Assembly: GCA_022605955.1 (NCBI GenBank)
Contig: JAKCOZ010000021.1
Span: forward strand, 10,212,501-10,276,500
Direction of reading: 5' to 3'
Source: Rallus limicola
Lineage: Eukaryota; Chordata; Aves; Gruiformes; Rallidae
DNA length: 64,000 nucleotides
This document shows, piece by piece, positions 25,116-37,235 of this stretch. Under the pieces are notes generated by a model. That model did no database searches. It was not told the origin of the DNA and saw only the letters and a list, made by a program, of their open reading frames with translations. The position numbers and the translations under genes were made by a program. Within the stretch, counting starts at the first letter, position 1; each line of letters starts with the position of its first letter.

Positions 25116-28100
25116 AGAAAAAGATAATAATCTCAGCCCTCTCATAGCTTATATGGAAAAATAATCTTATTCAATTGGAGCTTTCTGTAGCCAGATTTTC
25201 CACCCGTTGAGCAGCACAGCTCTATTCACTTTACTGAAGCAATGATGTCTTACTCTAGCTGAGGATCTACTTCGGTGCTTTCACCCTGTGATGAAAAATA
25301 TTTCCAGAATGAAAGCCATTCTCATGATCTGTTGCAGAAGTGTAACAATAAATACTTGCTAGTATAAATCTTGTCAGATTGGACTCTAGTTTGAAATGTG
25401 TATTTGTCTTTAGTGCATGCTGACTGAAGCATTTCATGGAACCCTTTAGTTGACAGAGTTAAGAGGGGAGTGTTTGCTTTTGTGTGTTTATCTTCCCCTG
25501 TAGTGTACAAACTGATCATGCCACTTCTCATCTGGGATGTATAAACTACAAGTGTAAGTACCTACTACTTTATTTGATACCGAGCAGAGAGCTTTGCCAG
25601 ACATGACTTTGAGTGGAACTTGCACCATTTCCCTTCTCCAAGGAGACAGAACGGCTAGCCCTTTCCATTCCCAGATGTCATGATAACCATGCAGTTGCAT
25701 GGGATGCTCTTGTTCACTATTCCTGTTCTTTTATTCCCCTTACACAGCCTCCTTCTCCCACATTTTGGCTGTGTATGCATCACTTAAAATCACAGAACTG
25801 AGATTTCATCTCTAAATGGACATTTTAATCCAAATATTTATTAAAAAAATAAACTCTGAGGTTTAGGGAGTTTCTTATGTAAAGCAAAAAACAACTGTTT
25901 CTTTTCCAGATTCCTTAGCAACTGCAGAACAGATGGTCACACCTTTGCTTTCTTTGTCCTCAGACGATCCAAGTGTTCCCTTATATGCCTCTATACTTCT
26001 GGCCATGGCCGGTACTGTAGTTTGCTGGGGAGCTAAAGCTCAGGGATTTCTGGTTAAAGATCTGTGTGCTCAATCGGGTCCTGGAGCCCAGCTCCGCCCA
26101 TGGCTTCTTCATCATACAACACTCCACGCGGTCAGGGCACTTGCTAATTAGGTGGTATGTCTGAGGTGCCAGAATGACAACACACTACACATGTGCTTTT
26201 CCTGAGTGCACCAATCTCCAGCTGAGGGCTGAAAGCACCTGGAAGATTCTGTGGCTAGGAAGAGGCTCCACTGCCAGAGAAATTCCCACCCACAGCTTCT
26301 CCCAAAGATGAATTATCTGTGTGGGCCATACAGAGACTATATGCTGGACGCTCTGGTTTATGTCATGAATTCTTGAGACAGATAACTTTTTTTCCCTCTT
26401 TGTAGAGCACCTAATAAAATGGATCATGATCCAAGCCTGGCCTGCAACCTATGTTTATAATGGTAAATTTATGCTCTCCCTTATATAGGTCTGTTTATTT
26501 CCTCCTGTTTTGTTATTCCCTAATCTAAACCAGAAAGCAGATTGACTGAAAAGTTTGGTGTGGAAGAGCCAGAAGAATCCTTGTCTGTTAAACTGCAGGA
26601 AAATCTGGAATACCATATTAGAAGTGAAATGTGAGCCAGGTAACTACTGACTGTGTTCAGGGAAAAGCAATGTCACTTGAAATTAAAATTCTTTTTATGT
26701 AGGCCAGTAAAACTTCCTGTAGTGCTTTTACAGTGCACAGTAAAACTTAGCTTTCATGCAAGGAAGAAACTAAACAGTTAATGCTTGTGTAGAAAGTGGA
26801 GACATCAGAATCCTGACAGCTTAATTGGTGTGCTGACAGGGCTGGGTGTTCATGGCTCTGAGGGTACTTCAATGGGTAAAGCCTGTCCAGAGCTCCAGCA
26901 ATCACCCCGGGACACATCTTTGCAGTGCACCTGCTGGCAGAGGCTGTCCCAGGCAGAGCAGCCTGTGAGCAGCACTGGGCCAAAGCACCTTCCCTTACAC
27001 GGGCTGGGACCAAGCCCAGAGTAAAGGAGCTCGAGAAAAGCAAAAAGAATAAACAGTGACTGTTTTAATTTTGGACAATGCTTATTTTGCAGTTAATCAA
27101 AAAGGTTTTAATTTTTGCTTCCATCCTGAATTAAAGAACAAGAGGTCCACAGAGTCTCCAATCAGAAAGCAAGCCATGAAGTATCTTTCTGTGGAGAAAT
27201 TCACATCTACCATTAACAGCTACTTTGTGCATTTGAAAGTACAGTAGACTTACAATTTATTTATAGACACTGCCATATTTTCTGAAACCGCTGCATTTAA
27301 TAGTGCTGCTGCTGAATAAAGGTTCAAATGTTCTAAATATCAACTCAGTTTTGCAAAGACCTGGAATGTAATGAATTCCATGATAAGATGCTTGTGGAGA
27401 CATGGAAGGATGCAGCTGAATTCTCCTGAGGACATTTCTTCCACTCTTGTTTTGCTTCCCACATTATAAAATTATTTGCAGATTTGAGGAGTTAGAATTT
27501 TTAATGCTATCTGCACACTGATGTGCAAGGCAAAGGTAACACCTATGGCCTGAACCCATCCCTGTCTGTTCCAGTTGTCCCACTCTAATGCTTGCTATAC
27601 TGGAAAAAGGACTTTATCAAACTGAGAGGTGTGCATGGATTGCACAGAAAGCTAGAGGAGAAGGTTACTTCTCTGTGTGCTGCAGGAAAAATGAGACAGC
27701 TACTTTTTTTTTTTTGAAAACTGAACAATTTTCAAGCAACTGTGGCAGCTGGTGAAGGAATTCTCTATACAGTCTTTATCTGCTGATATTTTACATTGCC
27801 TGATTGCAGAGTCTATTCAGAGTGTTCAATCTTCAAAGCAGCAAAAATTTGTAACAGGATTTAAGTATATCAGATGAGCTAATAACACAATAGTCTTTTC
27901 TTGTAAACATGGTATAAACCTTGAGTTTGTTTCATTATTAAACCATGTGCATAAAATAGAATGACTGTGTCTGATGGCATCTGAGATGACCCCTTGTGCA
28001 GTTAAAAGGGGTGTTCTTTCTATGCTGTGCCCTACAGATGTGAAGATTCATTATCTTTTCCTTTTCTGTGGTCTGTGGTGGTTCTTTGTCAGCATTCACT

Positions 28101-28984
28101 GTGAAACTGAATGAATAAAAGGAGTGAGAAGGCAATAAGCAAGTGTGCTGCTGGGGATTTCGAGCTACCTGCTGGTAGGAACGCACGCACGCTTTTTGTG
28201 AAGAATACAGACATGTTTTCCAGGAAGTTTAACTCAAAAAGGAAATGCTTTCATGCCCTTCCTTATCTCTCAGGCTCTATCCAGCTTACCAAACACTGAG
28301 ACTGATAGAAAGAAGCAGCAGTCCCTAGTATGTTTTCATGCATGACAGCATGCACAGTAAGACATCCACCGGTACAGGACCATTGTGTCTGACTGGCAGT
28401 CTTTGTGTGGGGGAGTGTACTTGTGCTTGACTTTCAAATCACACTGGTCTAGCTTCTGCTCAAGGTTTCCTAGCTTGCTCAGGACATTGTATTTCAAGGT
28501 GTGAGAGGCAGAACACATTGAGCTTGAGATGCTGCTATCAACCAAGCCACTGGCAGCCTCAGCCTGACATTTTTGGCTGTGTCTGACCGTGAGTCTGCGG
28601 GCTGAATGTACAGTGTGAAAAGGGTGCACTGTCTGCCAAGGTCAGAGACTAGGTATGACTGAAAAATGCTGTGTTACCAATTTCCCACAGACAATTTGAA
28701 CAAATGAAACTGTCTTCCTGATACTCCAAGCCCAAATTAGGCCTGATTAGATTCTAACTGCTGATCATGCTTTACAGTGCAGACCACATGTGTACCTAGG
28801 GGCAATAGGCCATGCTGCTCACATGTTAATCCCACAAAACACATGTTTTATTTCATCATTGTGTTCAGAATTTGAATTACACTGATTGTTTCTATGAGGC
28901 GAGAAAAGACACTAAGATGGGATCCCTGTGATTTCCTGCAAAGCTATTCACTACATACAAACCCAAACCTGACAGAGAGGAGGA
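25116..28984. other. Non-coding stretch, no gene recognised
   Basis: Open frames here reach 98 codons (26747-27043 minus) without domains. The 26780-27030 block is somewhat GC-richer than its surroundings, with frames open on both strands, but it has no CpG clustering or splice-flanked exon I can defend. A T run sits near 27704-27715. Confidence 0.55.
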
Positions 28985-29312
28985 TGGGGAGGGGGATCTC
29001 ATAGCAGCCTAAAGCTATTTGAAAGGGAACTGTGAATTTGGCAGCAGCAAAATCTTCTGTCATGTCAGCCAGTGTAGCAAGGGGAAATGGTCACAAATTG
29101 TAGCCTGGGAGATTGAAGCTGGACATGGGAAAAACTTTATCACCGAGGGGCTGCTCAGGAAGAGATCACCTGGGGAAGCTGTGAAATCCTTGGAGGTTTT
29201 CAAAGCTCAACTAAACAAAGTAACAGCCCTCCTGATCTCACCTTGCTGATAGCCCTGCTTGAGTGGGAGATGGGCTGACATAGCCTCCAGAAGGCCTTTT
29301 CAATTTCTATTT
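28985..29312 (+). mobile_element. CR1 LINE 3'-end copy, 5'-truncated
   Basis: This is the clearest retroposon in the window. In order on the plus strand it has a 'ggggatctcatagcagcct' segment; a 'ggggaaatggtcacaaattg' segment; 'ttgaagctggacatgggaaaaactttatc' split over a few mismatches; 'ctggggaagctgtgaaatcc' and 'ttggaggttttcaaagctc'; then 'agccctgcttgag' and 'cctccagaaggcctttt'. The order and spacing match the end of CR1 ORF2 plus the 3' untranslated region as found in birds. A 76-codon frame inside (29019-29249) is a by-product, not a gene. CR1 moves by target-primed reverse transcription; this copy is truncated and immobile. Confidence 0.85.
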
Positions 29313-32300
29313 AGAAATTTAGGGTTTCTTTATTTAGAAACATCAAGTAGTTTAACTGTCCTGCCTCACATAGCTCTCTGTACCATTTTCACACATAGGA
29401 GTCAGATAACCAAGCATTCAAGATCATTGTGAGAAAATTCCCTTGGAAAAGTGAAGAAATTTAGGTTTTAGCTTAGACCGTATTGTCTGTGGCTTCTATT
29501 GTGCACACAGAATGACAGTGGTAAGCGGTTCATCCTCAGGATGCAACTGAGAGCTGTGTGAAGAAGAGACCCTAAATTAATCTGTAAGCACCACCAGAAG
29601 ATACAGCAATCCAGCCTGCCCAAGCCAGCTTCCATAAATCTGTTAAAGGATGCTGACTTCCCTGCAGTAGATGGCTCAAAATCTGAGTCAGTACCAAATT
29701 CAGGATTTTGCAATCTTTTTCTGCCGAAACACAGGATTTTCCAACCTAGTGTATTAATACGTCACTGCAGCTGTCACCCTGGCCAAACACTAAGGGACTA
29801 ACATAATCTTTATTGCCATGTGGCATTTCTGTGCCTTACGTCATTTTTCCTGAAAACAACTGAATGATGTCTCAACACACAAGATTTAATAACTGCCATG
29901 GCACATGGCCCAGACTGGGAGATGTCCAGTGTCTATTCAGCTACTGTGATTTTTTTGGCTAAGATACTCTGAGGGATACATAACAGCTAGTGTAGTAGTT
30001 GTTTCCATTCAGCTCTTTAGATCCCTCACATAGCTCCTCAGGCAGGCAGGCAAAGTCTATTATGTATGTATGTAAACAGTACAAAATCTATACCACTTAC
30101 TAAGCAAACACGGGATGTTCTTACGGTCAATCTGTAGAGAATGGGAACTTCAGATCTGCACTAACATGGAGTGATTCAAGATCAAGAGCATTATTAAGAT
30201 AGAAGGCTTGCTTAGTCACAGTGAGGACAGAACTAGGCACAGTGGGATTTAAAATGGAAAAGGAAGTAGATGTAGAGGTTTCTATATTAAAGGAAAATGG
30301 CTCAGTAAAGATTAACAGTCCCAATGTGATCTGTGTGATGTCTCTGGCACTACATTTGGGATAAGTTGTTTGGTGAGTTAAAATACAGATCCTGTTCTCA
30401 TTAAAACTGGGCTAGTAACTTCAGAAGAATTGGGATGCAATCACATATGAACAGATTAAACATGAAGGAGGAAGTAGAGAGTTAAGAGTTTGATAGTTCC
30501 AGATGAAGGATGTACAAATAAACTCTTGTGCTTGCAATCCAAGTAGTGAAACAGTAAGTTCTCTTAAATAGAATTAAATACAATTAAAGCAAAATCAGTT
30601 AAAGGAGTGGGGAGAAAAATACTAATCTTACCTATATTTACTTAATATAAGATTAAGTATCCTAACCATGGAATTCCCATTAGATGAGTACAGACAAAGA
30701 TAAAGATCTTGCCAAGGACAAACTGGAAACTAAGGATTAACTACTCTAAGGAAGTTGTAGTAGATCTCTATACTAATGCAGAACTAGTTAAGGAAAACTG
30801 TTTCAGAAATTACATGAGGAATAACCTATCCCAGAGACATCAGGGAGCCTAAACATGTGGTCTAACACAGCACTTGCCAAATGAGAGCTGAATGATCTCA
30901 CAGTATTTAGTGCTGCCGGTTTTCCTTGTGCCAGCAGCCTTCCCTGCAGTGTATCTGCACTTGTGCCTGCTGTGCTTGGGGGAGAGTTGGGAAAGGAGTA
31001 GTAGGTGAGGGAAAGGGAAAGTCGGTGGAAACACAGCACAACTTCTCACCTGCCTACCCAACAAAAGTGTCTGTCTCTCCCAGCTCCAAAGACACCAGGT
31101 ATCTTTCTCACAGGACAGTTCTTTGCATAAGAGCTTTTCATCCTGTCCCCTTTGGTGCTCTCAGAGGTACCCTGCTTCTCTCATCTTTCCTTCTCCCACT
31201 TTAACCCCATGTAATTTTTAGGCCAGACAGTGTTCAGCCACTGCTGTCATATTCTCCACCTCACCTGGTTGCCTCCTGGTAAGGTCCTGTTCTGGTGGGC
31301 TTGCCAAGGCACTATCCCCAGGACGCTCAGGTTGGCCTCCTCTCCATGCCTATGCACACCAGTGCACCTTCACATAACACACACACACACACACGTGTGG
31401 TCATGGACAGCTACTACACAAGGGGTGAAAGAGAGTTGCAGCCTAGGAAATTCACAGCCTACATACCTGCCACAAAGGTTCTCCCTATCCTTCTGCAATT
31501 AATAAAACTTCCTAGCCACACTCTGCTTCCAGCTTCACTCCTGCTTCTGCCTTTTATGAGATGTCACTAGGGTGCCCGTCTGTCACTTGATTTGCATCAG
31601 CATCTTCACAAAGCAATAGCACTGCTGCAGCTAACAGTAACAGTTACTGTTGGATGTGTCCAGATTTGTACCTTAACTTTAGGTTTTGCTAATTCCTGCA
31701 ACACATAGTACCCATGGCATATCATTTCCTATGGTGATTTAAAAGCTCAGAGCCCAATACATTCTGTGTTCAGAAGAACATAACAATGAAGCTAGTTCAG
31801 TTCTGGACCATCAAAAGTTCTCAGTACCAAATTAACCTAGTAAAGTGTGATTCTCCTCGTCTATAGCAAGATCCTGCTTTAGTCAGGGCAGTGCCAAAGA
31901 AAATAAACAATCATATGTGGTGTATAAAGTGAAAACAGTTGAAGGGTTTTACTATGAAAGATTATTTGTCCAGGTGTTCTAAAGTGTTACACACCAGTTT
32001 TCATAACTGCTGACAGACATGTCAACGGAGGAGGTTCAGTTATGTGTACATGGCTTTTTATGGATCAGTTAATGAAAGAGAAAATCCCACAGACTGTGGA
32101 TTCAGAAAGTACCGAAGTGTGTACTTAGCTGCTCAGGACAGCACTACATGATGTGCCTAATTTGAAGAATGTACTTATAGAGAGACTCGTACAGGTCACT
32201 TCAGTGGTATTTAAGCACATAGTAAACATTTACATGCTATCCTAAACCTCTGAGTTACTTCTAATTAGAAATTATCTTTGTCCATGTTGAAATCAGCTTG

Positions 32301-33994
32301 GGTTCTTTTACTGAACTCTTAGGAAAATGTGTTTCTGTGAGTATTTACATCAAGTGAATGTAAAAACTGTCTTTTATCACAATGTGATTGTTATCTTGCA
32401 GTGAAATCATGTTTGGTTTGGGTTTGGGTTTTGGCATAAGAACATTTTTGGGATCTAGAGTGATACTCTAGCTGGGAAAGGAAAAAGAAGCAATTCAGGG
32501 AAATGAAACATCTAATAGTAGAGGTTGTCCAATAGTCCTGACAGCTCTTTCCATATAGTGCACCAGCCCTGGATAGTCAAGGTACAGCCTTACTTTGTTT
32601 GGAGTATTCCTTGTGATGACTCTTTTGGCATTGGCCTCGGGGATGGAAACTTGTCAAATCATCTTTTTCCTCTTAATAACTCTTCTTTGATGCTTTCGGC
32701 TGCCAGGATCTCCTTTCAATTTGTTTCTCTTCTTTGCTGGACCAACACCTCTAGGAATATTGACACAGGCATGATATCAGCTCTCCCTGTTGTGGCTTCA
32801 GGTTACCTCTTCCTATGTAATCTGACTGTTTTGCAGCTCATCATTATATGCTGCAGATTACTTCAGTCAGCATGTTTGACTCTATGCATTTGGAAAAGTT
32901 TACTTCTAGCCTATGTTATTTCACCTAAAATGACTAAATTTAGATTTTACTTCTCATGGGCACTTAAACTGGAATTCCACTTGTAGAATCAAAGCTAGCT
33001 TAAATATGTAAACTTACTTGAAATTCATGGAGAAATACTTGTTAACATCAGCTGGAGAACTGGTCTTCAAATGCTTTGTTTTTTTGTCTGCCTATAGTGT
33101 AAAATTATAGTATGTCTTTCAACATGGTGCCTTCCATCACCAAGAAAAAGGACATACATGGATGCTCCAGGACATTTCTGTGGCGCAAGGGACAAAGAGC
33201 AGCGATGGAAGGCTTTGCAGAGCCCCCACAGACCCCATCCCAGCTTCCACTCCCTTCTGGCAGAAATTTATTGCAACTTTTTCATGTCATCTTAGTAATT
33301 GAAACCAGCGCCAATAATCAACAGTTGCAGAGGAAAGAAATCAAAACCGGAGTCTCTGATCATGATACAAACCAATATTTCTTATAAGGAGTTTGTACCC
33401 CAGCCAGAAAGAGGCAGAGGATCTGCAGAACACAAACATCACTGAAACACTAACGAGTCCTTAGAGTTACTCTGTAAATTGTGGCAACTTTTTTGAACTT
33501 GTTACCAAGTGACCCAGACTAGCTAGAACAAAAGAAGTCAAAAAAAGCCAAGTTCTTTTAGGATATAAAATACTTAACCTTTTGAATGAAGAAAACACCA
33601 AATAATTGGCAAAGACAGAGTAAAAAGAACTTAAAAACAAGTTCCCCTGCCCACTGCATGGGCAGTGGCTCCTCTGGTCCCTTCCCATCACCTCTGAGCC
33701 CTGGGTGCTTGCTCAATCGTCTCTCTGTCGTCCCAACTGTTTGAGCCGCAGGCTCCTTGCTCCTTGCTGTGACTGTCTCGCTCCCGTCTGTCTGTCATGT
33801 TCTTTCTTCTGGTCTGGAAGCTTCTGTCCCAGACCAGGCTCAATTTCTCCTCAAGGGAAGAAGCAATTTCTCACTCCCTCCACAGGATTTCTTCAGACCC
33901 AGACACTTATTCTGTAAAGGAAAACAACACACAAACTAGGAACAAATCAAACAGATACTGTCACAGACAGTCCATAAGAAACTGAATAAACATT
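29313..33994. other. Non-coding stretch, no gene recognised
   Basis: The longest frame is 153 codons (32525-32986 plus). It is hydrophobic in places but has no recognised family pattern and is within chance length for the window. A short (AC)9 run is annotated separately at 31377-31394. A guanine/thymine-rich run ('tttggtttgggtttggg') lies near 32412-32430. The 33640-33900 block is GC-richer than its surroundings and pyrimidine-biased but has no defensible exon. Confidence 0.55.
31377..31394. repeat. (AC)9 microsatellite
   Basis: Nine uninterrupted AC units followed directly by 'gtgtgg', so the end of the run can pair with the following bases. Confidence 0.9.
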
Positions 33995-34080
33995 AGATTT
34001 AAATTATTTCCCCAAAGTCATACAGTATGTTTTTTGCATAAGCAGTATTAAACCAAATCTCCTTTGACTGTTCTATAAGT
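33995..34080 (+). mobile_element. MIR-like (CORE-SINE) relic
   Basis: The stretch reads 'ttatttccccaaagtcatac', then a variable part, then 'ttaaaccaaatctcctttgact'. This matches the order of MIR 3' sequences: 'gacttgcccaaggtcacaca', then a 'gagctgggattagaacc' region, then 'aggtctcctgactcc'. MIR-type SINEs spread early in amniote history, so only degraded copies are expected. Divergence is high and boundaries are approximate. Confidence 0.5.
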
Positions 34081-35232
34081 ATGAATAATGCCTTACTCTA
34101 GGCTGGAGTGTGGGGGGCAGGAGAAGATTCTTTTTATATTCTGTTTTCACATGAGGGTCTGTAGGAATTATTCACAGGCTCTTCTGTGACACTCTGCGGT
34201 CTTCATGTCATGTCGTGAAGGGGAATACACAACTTCAGCCCAATAATTTCCTAACCATCTTGCCATTATTCTGTACAGAGTAGAAACATTCACAGTATAA
34301 ACACCTTGCTTTGGCAATGGTGGGAAACCTCATGAAGTCTGAGCTTGCTTTATTAGGCAAGGGAAAAGGGAAGCCTATGTATGTTGTATTACAAAATGTT
34401 GTTTGTTTTGGATAAACTCACTCAGCTTGTACATTGCCACTTGCTGTTGGGAGAGCAGATGCTTCTACTGGGCTACCAGCAATAAGGAAAAGCAAAATCT
34501 CTGGTATTAAAGTCACTGATTTGTCCTCAGACCCCAGTGAGTCCCCAGCTGAGTCAGGCAGGAGCTGTTCTCAGGAGGTTCATTACTCCCAGAAATGAGC
34601 AGGAGGAGCAGATGATCGCATCTGCTTTGTTGCAAAAATACTGGAGAGGAAGCAGGGCTGGAGGGGCAAGAGACTCATCTGGTTGTGCTCAGTGGTAGAA
34701 GCAGACATAACCCTCCGTCTCTCACACTGATCTGCTAGATCACACGGCTTCTGCTTACACCAGCATTGTTTGTAGAAAAAATACAAAAAAATACAAAACC
34801 TGAGCAGCTTGGAACTTTAAGAGCTGGGATACTGGAGTTGGCTCTAACCTGATACCTCTCTCTGTGGCCCAGGTTTCAGAGTTCTATTGTAAAAGCACTC
34901 AGGCTCCTGAGAAGACTGTCAGAATTATAAAACTACTGAGATGTTCCATTCCAATTTCAGTACAGACATCCCTTGCCATGAGTTCCTGGGCAGAGGTGGT
35001 CTCGGCTGGTCCAGTTCTCTTACAGAGTCCAGAACACTGATGAGGTGTAAGGAAGTGTAACCCCTTCTTAGTTAGAGCAGCAGTCCTTAAGTAACACCGC
35101 TTTTTATAACAAACTGTCTTGAGCTGACAGGTTCTGTACTAGGTAAGCTGGGCTATTAGACCTCTGCTAAGGTAAGTAAATAGCTAAATACACAATTTAT
35201 CAGTTTCCTTTCCTCTTCTAGCTTTTATCATT

Positions 35233-35270
35233 AAAAAAAAAAAAAAAGAAAAGAAAAAGAAAATAAAAGA
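35233..35270. repeat. A-rich run (poly-A with G interruptions)
   Basis: About 14 consecutive A residues are followed by 'gaaaagaaaaagaaaataaaag'. No retroposon or processed-gene sequence is recognisable immediately upstream, so I call it only low-complexity. Confidence 0.85.
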
Positions 35271-35654
35271 AGCCAAATCCTGTAGCCTCTGGTAATGTGT
35301 ATGTATGAACTCTTTTCATGAGGCTATGGGCAATATATGACCTGCCTGCACCTCATCACTTTACTGTTTCTTTTCACAGCCAGGTAGGAGCTGAAGTCCA
35401 AAGCCCCACTGGTGGAACAGCTACATGGTTGCAATTCCGCTGTCATGTTTCACCCAAGACACTTTTACTTTGCTTTAGTAAAGTACCCAGTGCATTTGAA
35501 TGTTTAGTTTCTTAAAAAGGAAAAGCCTAGTCACACAAATGCCATATGTTTTGACATGCACATTCTAAACCAGTGATGAGCAAGCTCTTTTGTAGCCACC
35601 AGAAGCCAAGTGGGGTTATCCTACTGTGATTCTCCTGGTGAGACTGTTGGACAT

Positions 35655-35676
35655 CATGGGATCATATGATCCCATG
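35655..35676. repeat. 22-bp perfect palindrome
   Basis: The left half is 'catgggatcat' and the next 11 bases are its exact reverse complement, with no spacer. The symmetry ends at both outer edges (t at 35654 and t at 35677). It carries nested GATC and CATATG sites. A perfect palindrome of this length is unlikely at any given position, though one in 64 kb is not impossible by chance. Confidence 0.97.
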
Positions 35677-37180
35677 TGGCCAAAATTACAGGAACTGTAA
35701 TTCATCAGCAAGGTGAGGACAGCTTTCAGGGAGATACCACAACATCCTGTCACTTTGGAAATTCTAGCTACATACCCAGGACACTACAACTTGCTTAACT
35801 TCTGGTTTTAATTTTGCCTCCCAAATGTGTGGTTCCAGATGTAGAGGGCTAGCACGCAAATCTGCTGCAGTCCCATAGTAACTCAGGAAATTTTCCTTTT
35901 GGTGTATGTAATACCAACCTGTAGCCTTGTGCCTTAGAAACTCTGAGCAGTTTCCACTTGCAGTGACATAACTTTCTTTCTAAATATAAAGGAGAGAAAG
36001 AAGAATTTTATTTTAATAGCATATACAGTGTAATGTTTCCTTTTACAGCGTGACACATAGAAAACAGAATTTGAGAAAAAAAGGCAATGTAATTTTTCAA
36101 TAAGCTGAAATAAAATACACCAGCACTGCTATGAGGGCACATCATTGTTCTATATGACAGGTTACAGCTGTCCCCTGTATTAGTTCTGTAATCAAATCTA
36201 ATCCCAGTGGATTAAGGACAGCCATGTTGCTAAAATAAGACTCATAATAAAAATCATGATGAAGTGAATCATGTTCTGTGCTAGTAGAGCGGTGAATCAC
36301 CTTCAACGACAGAAAACAAGGCATAAAAATTTTGTAACTATCTATCTTAATGAAAAAATAATTTCAAAATGGACCTTCACTGAGATCAGTGTTACACCCA
36401 AAACATGACAACTGTGATATAAAGCCCTCTGGATACATTGTGTTTGATAAATTACCTCAGAATAATAGTGTTTGAGCATAGGCAATGCCCTCCTGGGCCA
36501 GTCCAACACTCTGTATTTGATAATAGAAAAAGGAGTTGCTTTTTGGGGAAACCATGGGCCAGGACACCTTCTGAAGCCTCTGTCCTTGTTTTCCCCATGG
36601 CATCAACACTGGTTATTTTAGGGAGGGTAGAGAGGTGATGAGTCAGCCCCCTTTGTGATGCAGAGCTTGGTGGTGAGTGCAGCAACAGAACTCTGCAGCT
36701 CCCCATTTGTGTTTCAGCTGTTCCTTGTGCGGATATTGACTGGATATGGGGCCAGGAACTAGGAACTAGTGCCGCTCTAGGAATGGTTTGGTGCAGTGTG
36801 CTTCACCCCAGTCCATCAGCAACTCTGAGTTCAGGCAGCACCACTGCAACACAGCTACAGCATACAAAGAGTTAAAGACAGCAAGAATCACAGCTCTCTT
36901 CATCTTACCTGGCACTCTGACTGTGAATGTAGAAGCACCTGCCCCTCCTTTTTCCTAGTGAGGTATAATTGAACCTCGTTTATGGACGAATAAAGGACAT
37001 CATTGTAAAGATTGATAGGCTCTAATTGGGAAAAATCTGGCAAAGATTATTTGTCAGTTTTGTGGAAAAACGCTGCTTGTCATGCTTTTACCTCCAGGAA
37101 CTGGAGAGGAGCCAAGGAACATTGTTCTCTTCTAACTTTTCATGAAGAGCTTCTTTTCATAGCACACAAAACAGTCTGAG

Positions 37181-37235
37181 AAGGGGGAGAGGGAGGGAGG
37201 GAGGAAGGGAGGGAGGAAGAAAAAAAAGAAGAAAC
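37181..37235 (+). repeat. Purine tract with G-quadruplex motif, (GGGA)n-like
   Basis: The stretch is a pure purine run of about 50 bases: 'aagggggagagggaggg', further 'aggg' units, then 'aagaaaaaaaagaagaaa'. At least five runs of three or more G separated by 1-5 bases meet the usual G-quadruplex pattern on the plus strand. It is a degenerate GGGA/GGAA microsatellite. Confidence 0.9.

Larger units (their letters stand above)
34081..37180. other. Non-coding stretch containing a perfect palindrome
   Basis: No gene is recognised. The longest frame is 84 codons (36452-36706 minus), and none shows a domain. An A-rich run lies at about 35233-35270 and the palindrome at 35655-35676 is annotated separately. 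The part at about 36970-37090 is AT-rich with TAATT and homeodomain-like sites and could be regulatory, but nothing in the sequence proves it. Confidence 0.55.

Noticed and set aside
29019..29249. 76-codon frame with protein-like composition
   Set aside because: It lies entirely inside a CR1 3' end and is a by-product of the retroposon sequence.
32525..32986. 153-codon plus-strand frame with hydrophobic segments
   Set aside because: No family pattern; hydrophobic residues follow from T-rich codons; no splice or promoter context.
36460..36620. Words such as 'gggccagtccaacactctgta' resembling a turtle-type repeat
   Set aside because: Only one short word matches; there is no extended order of motifs.
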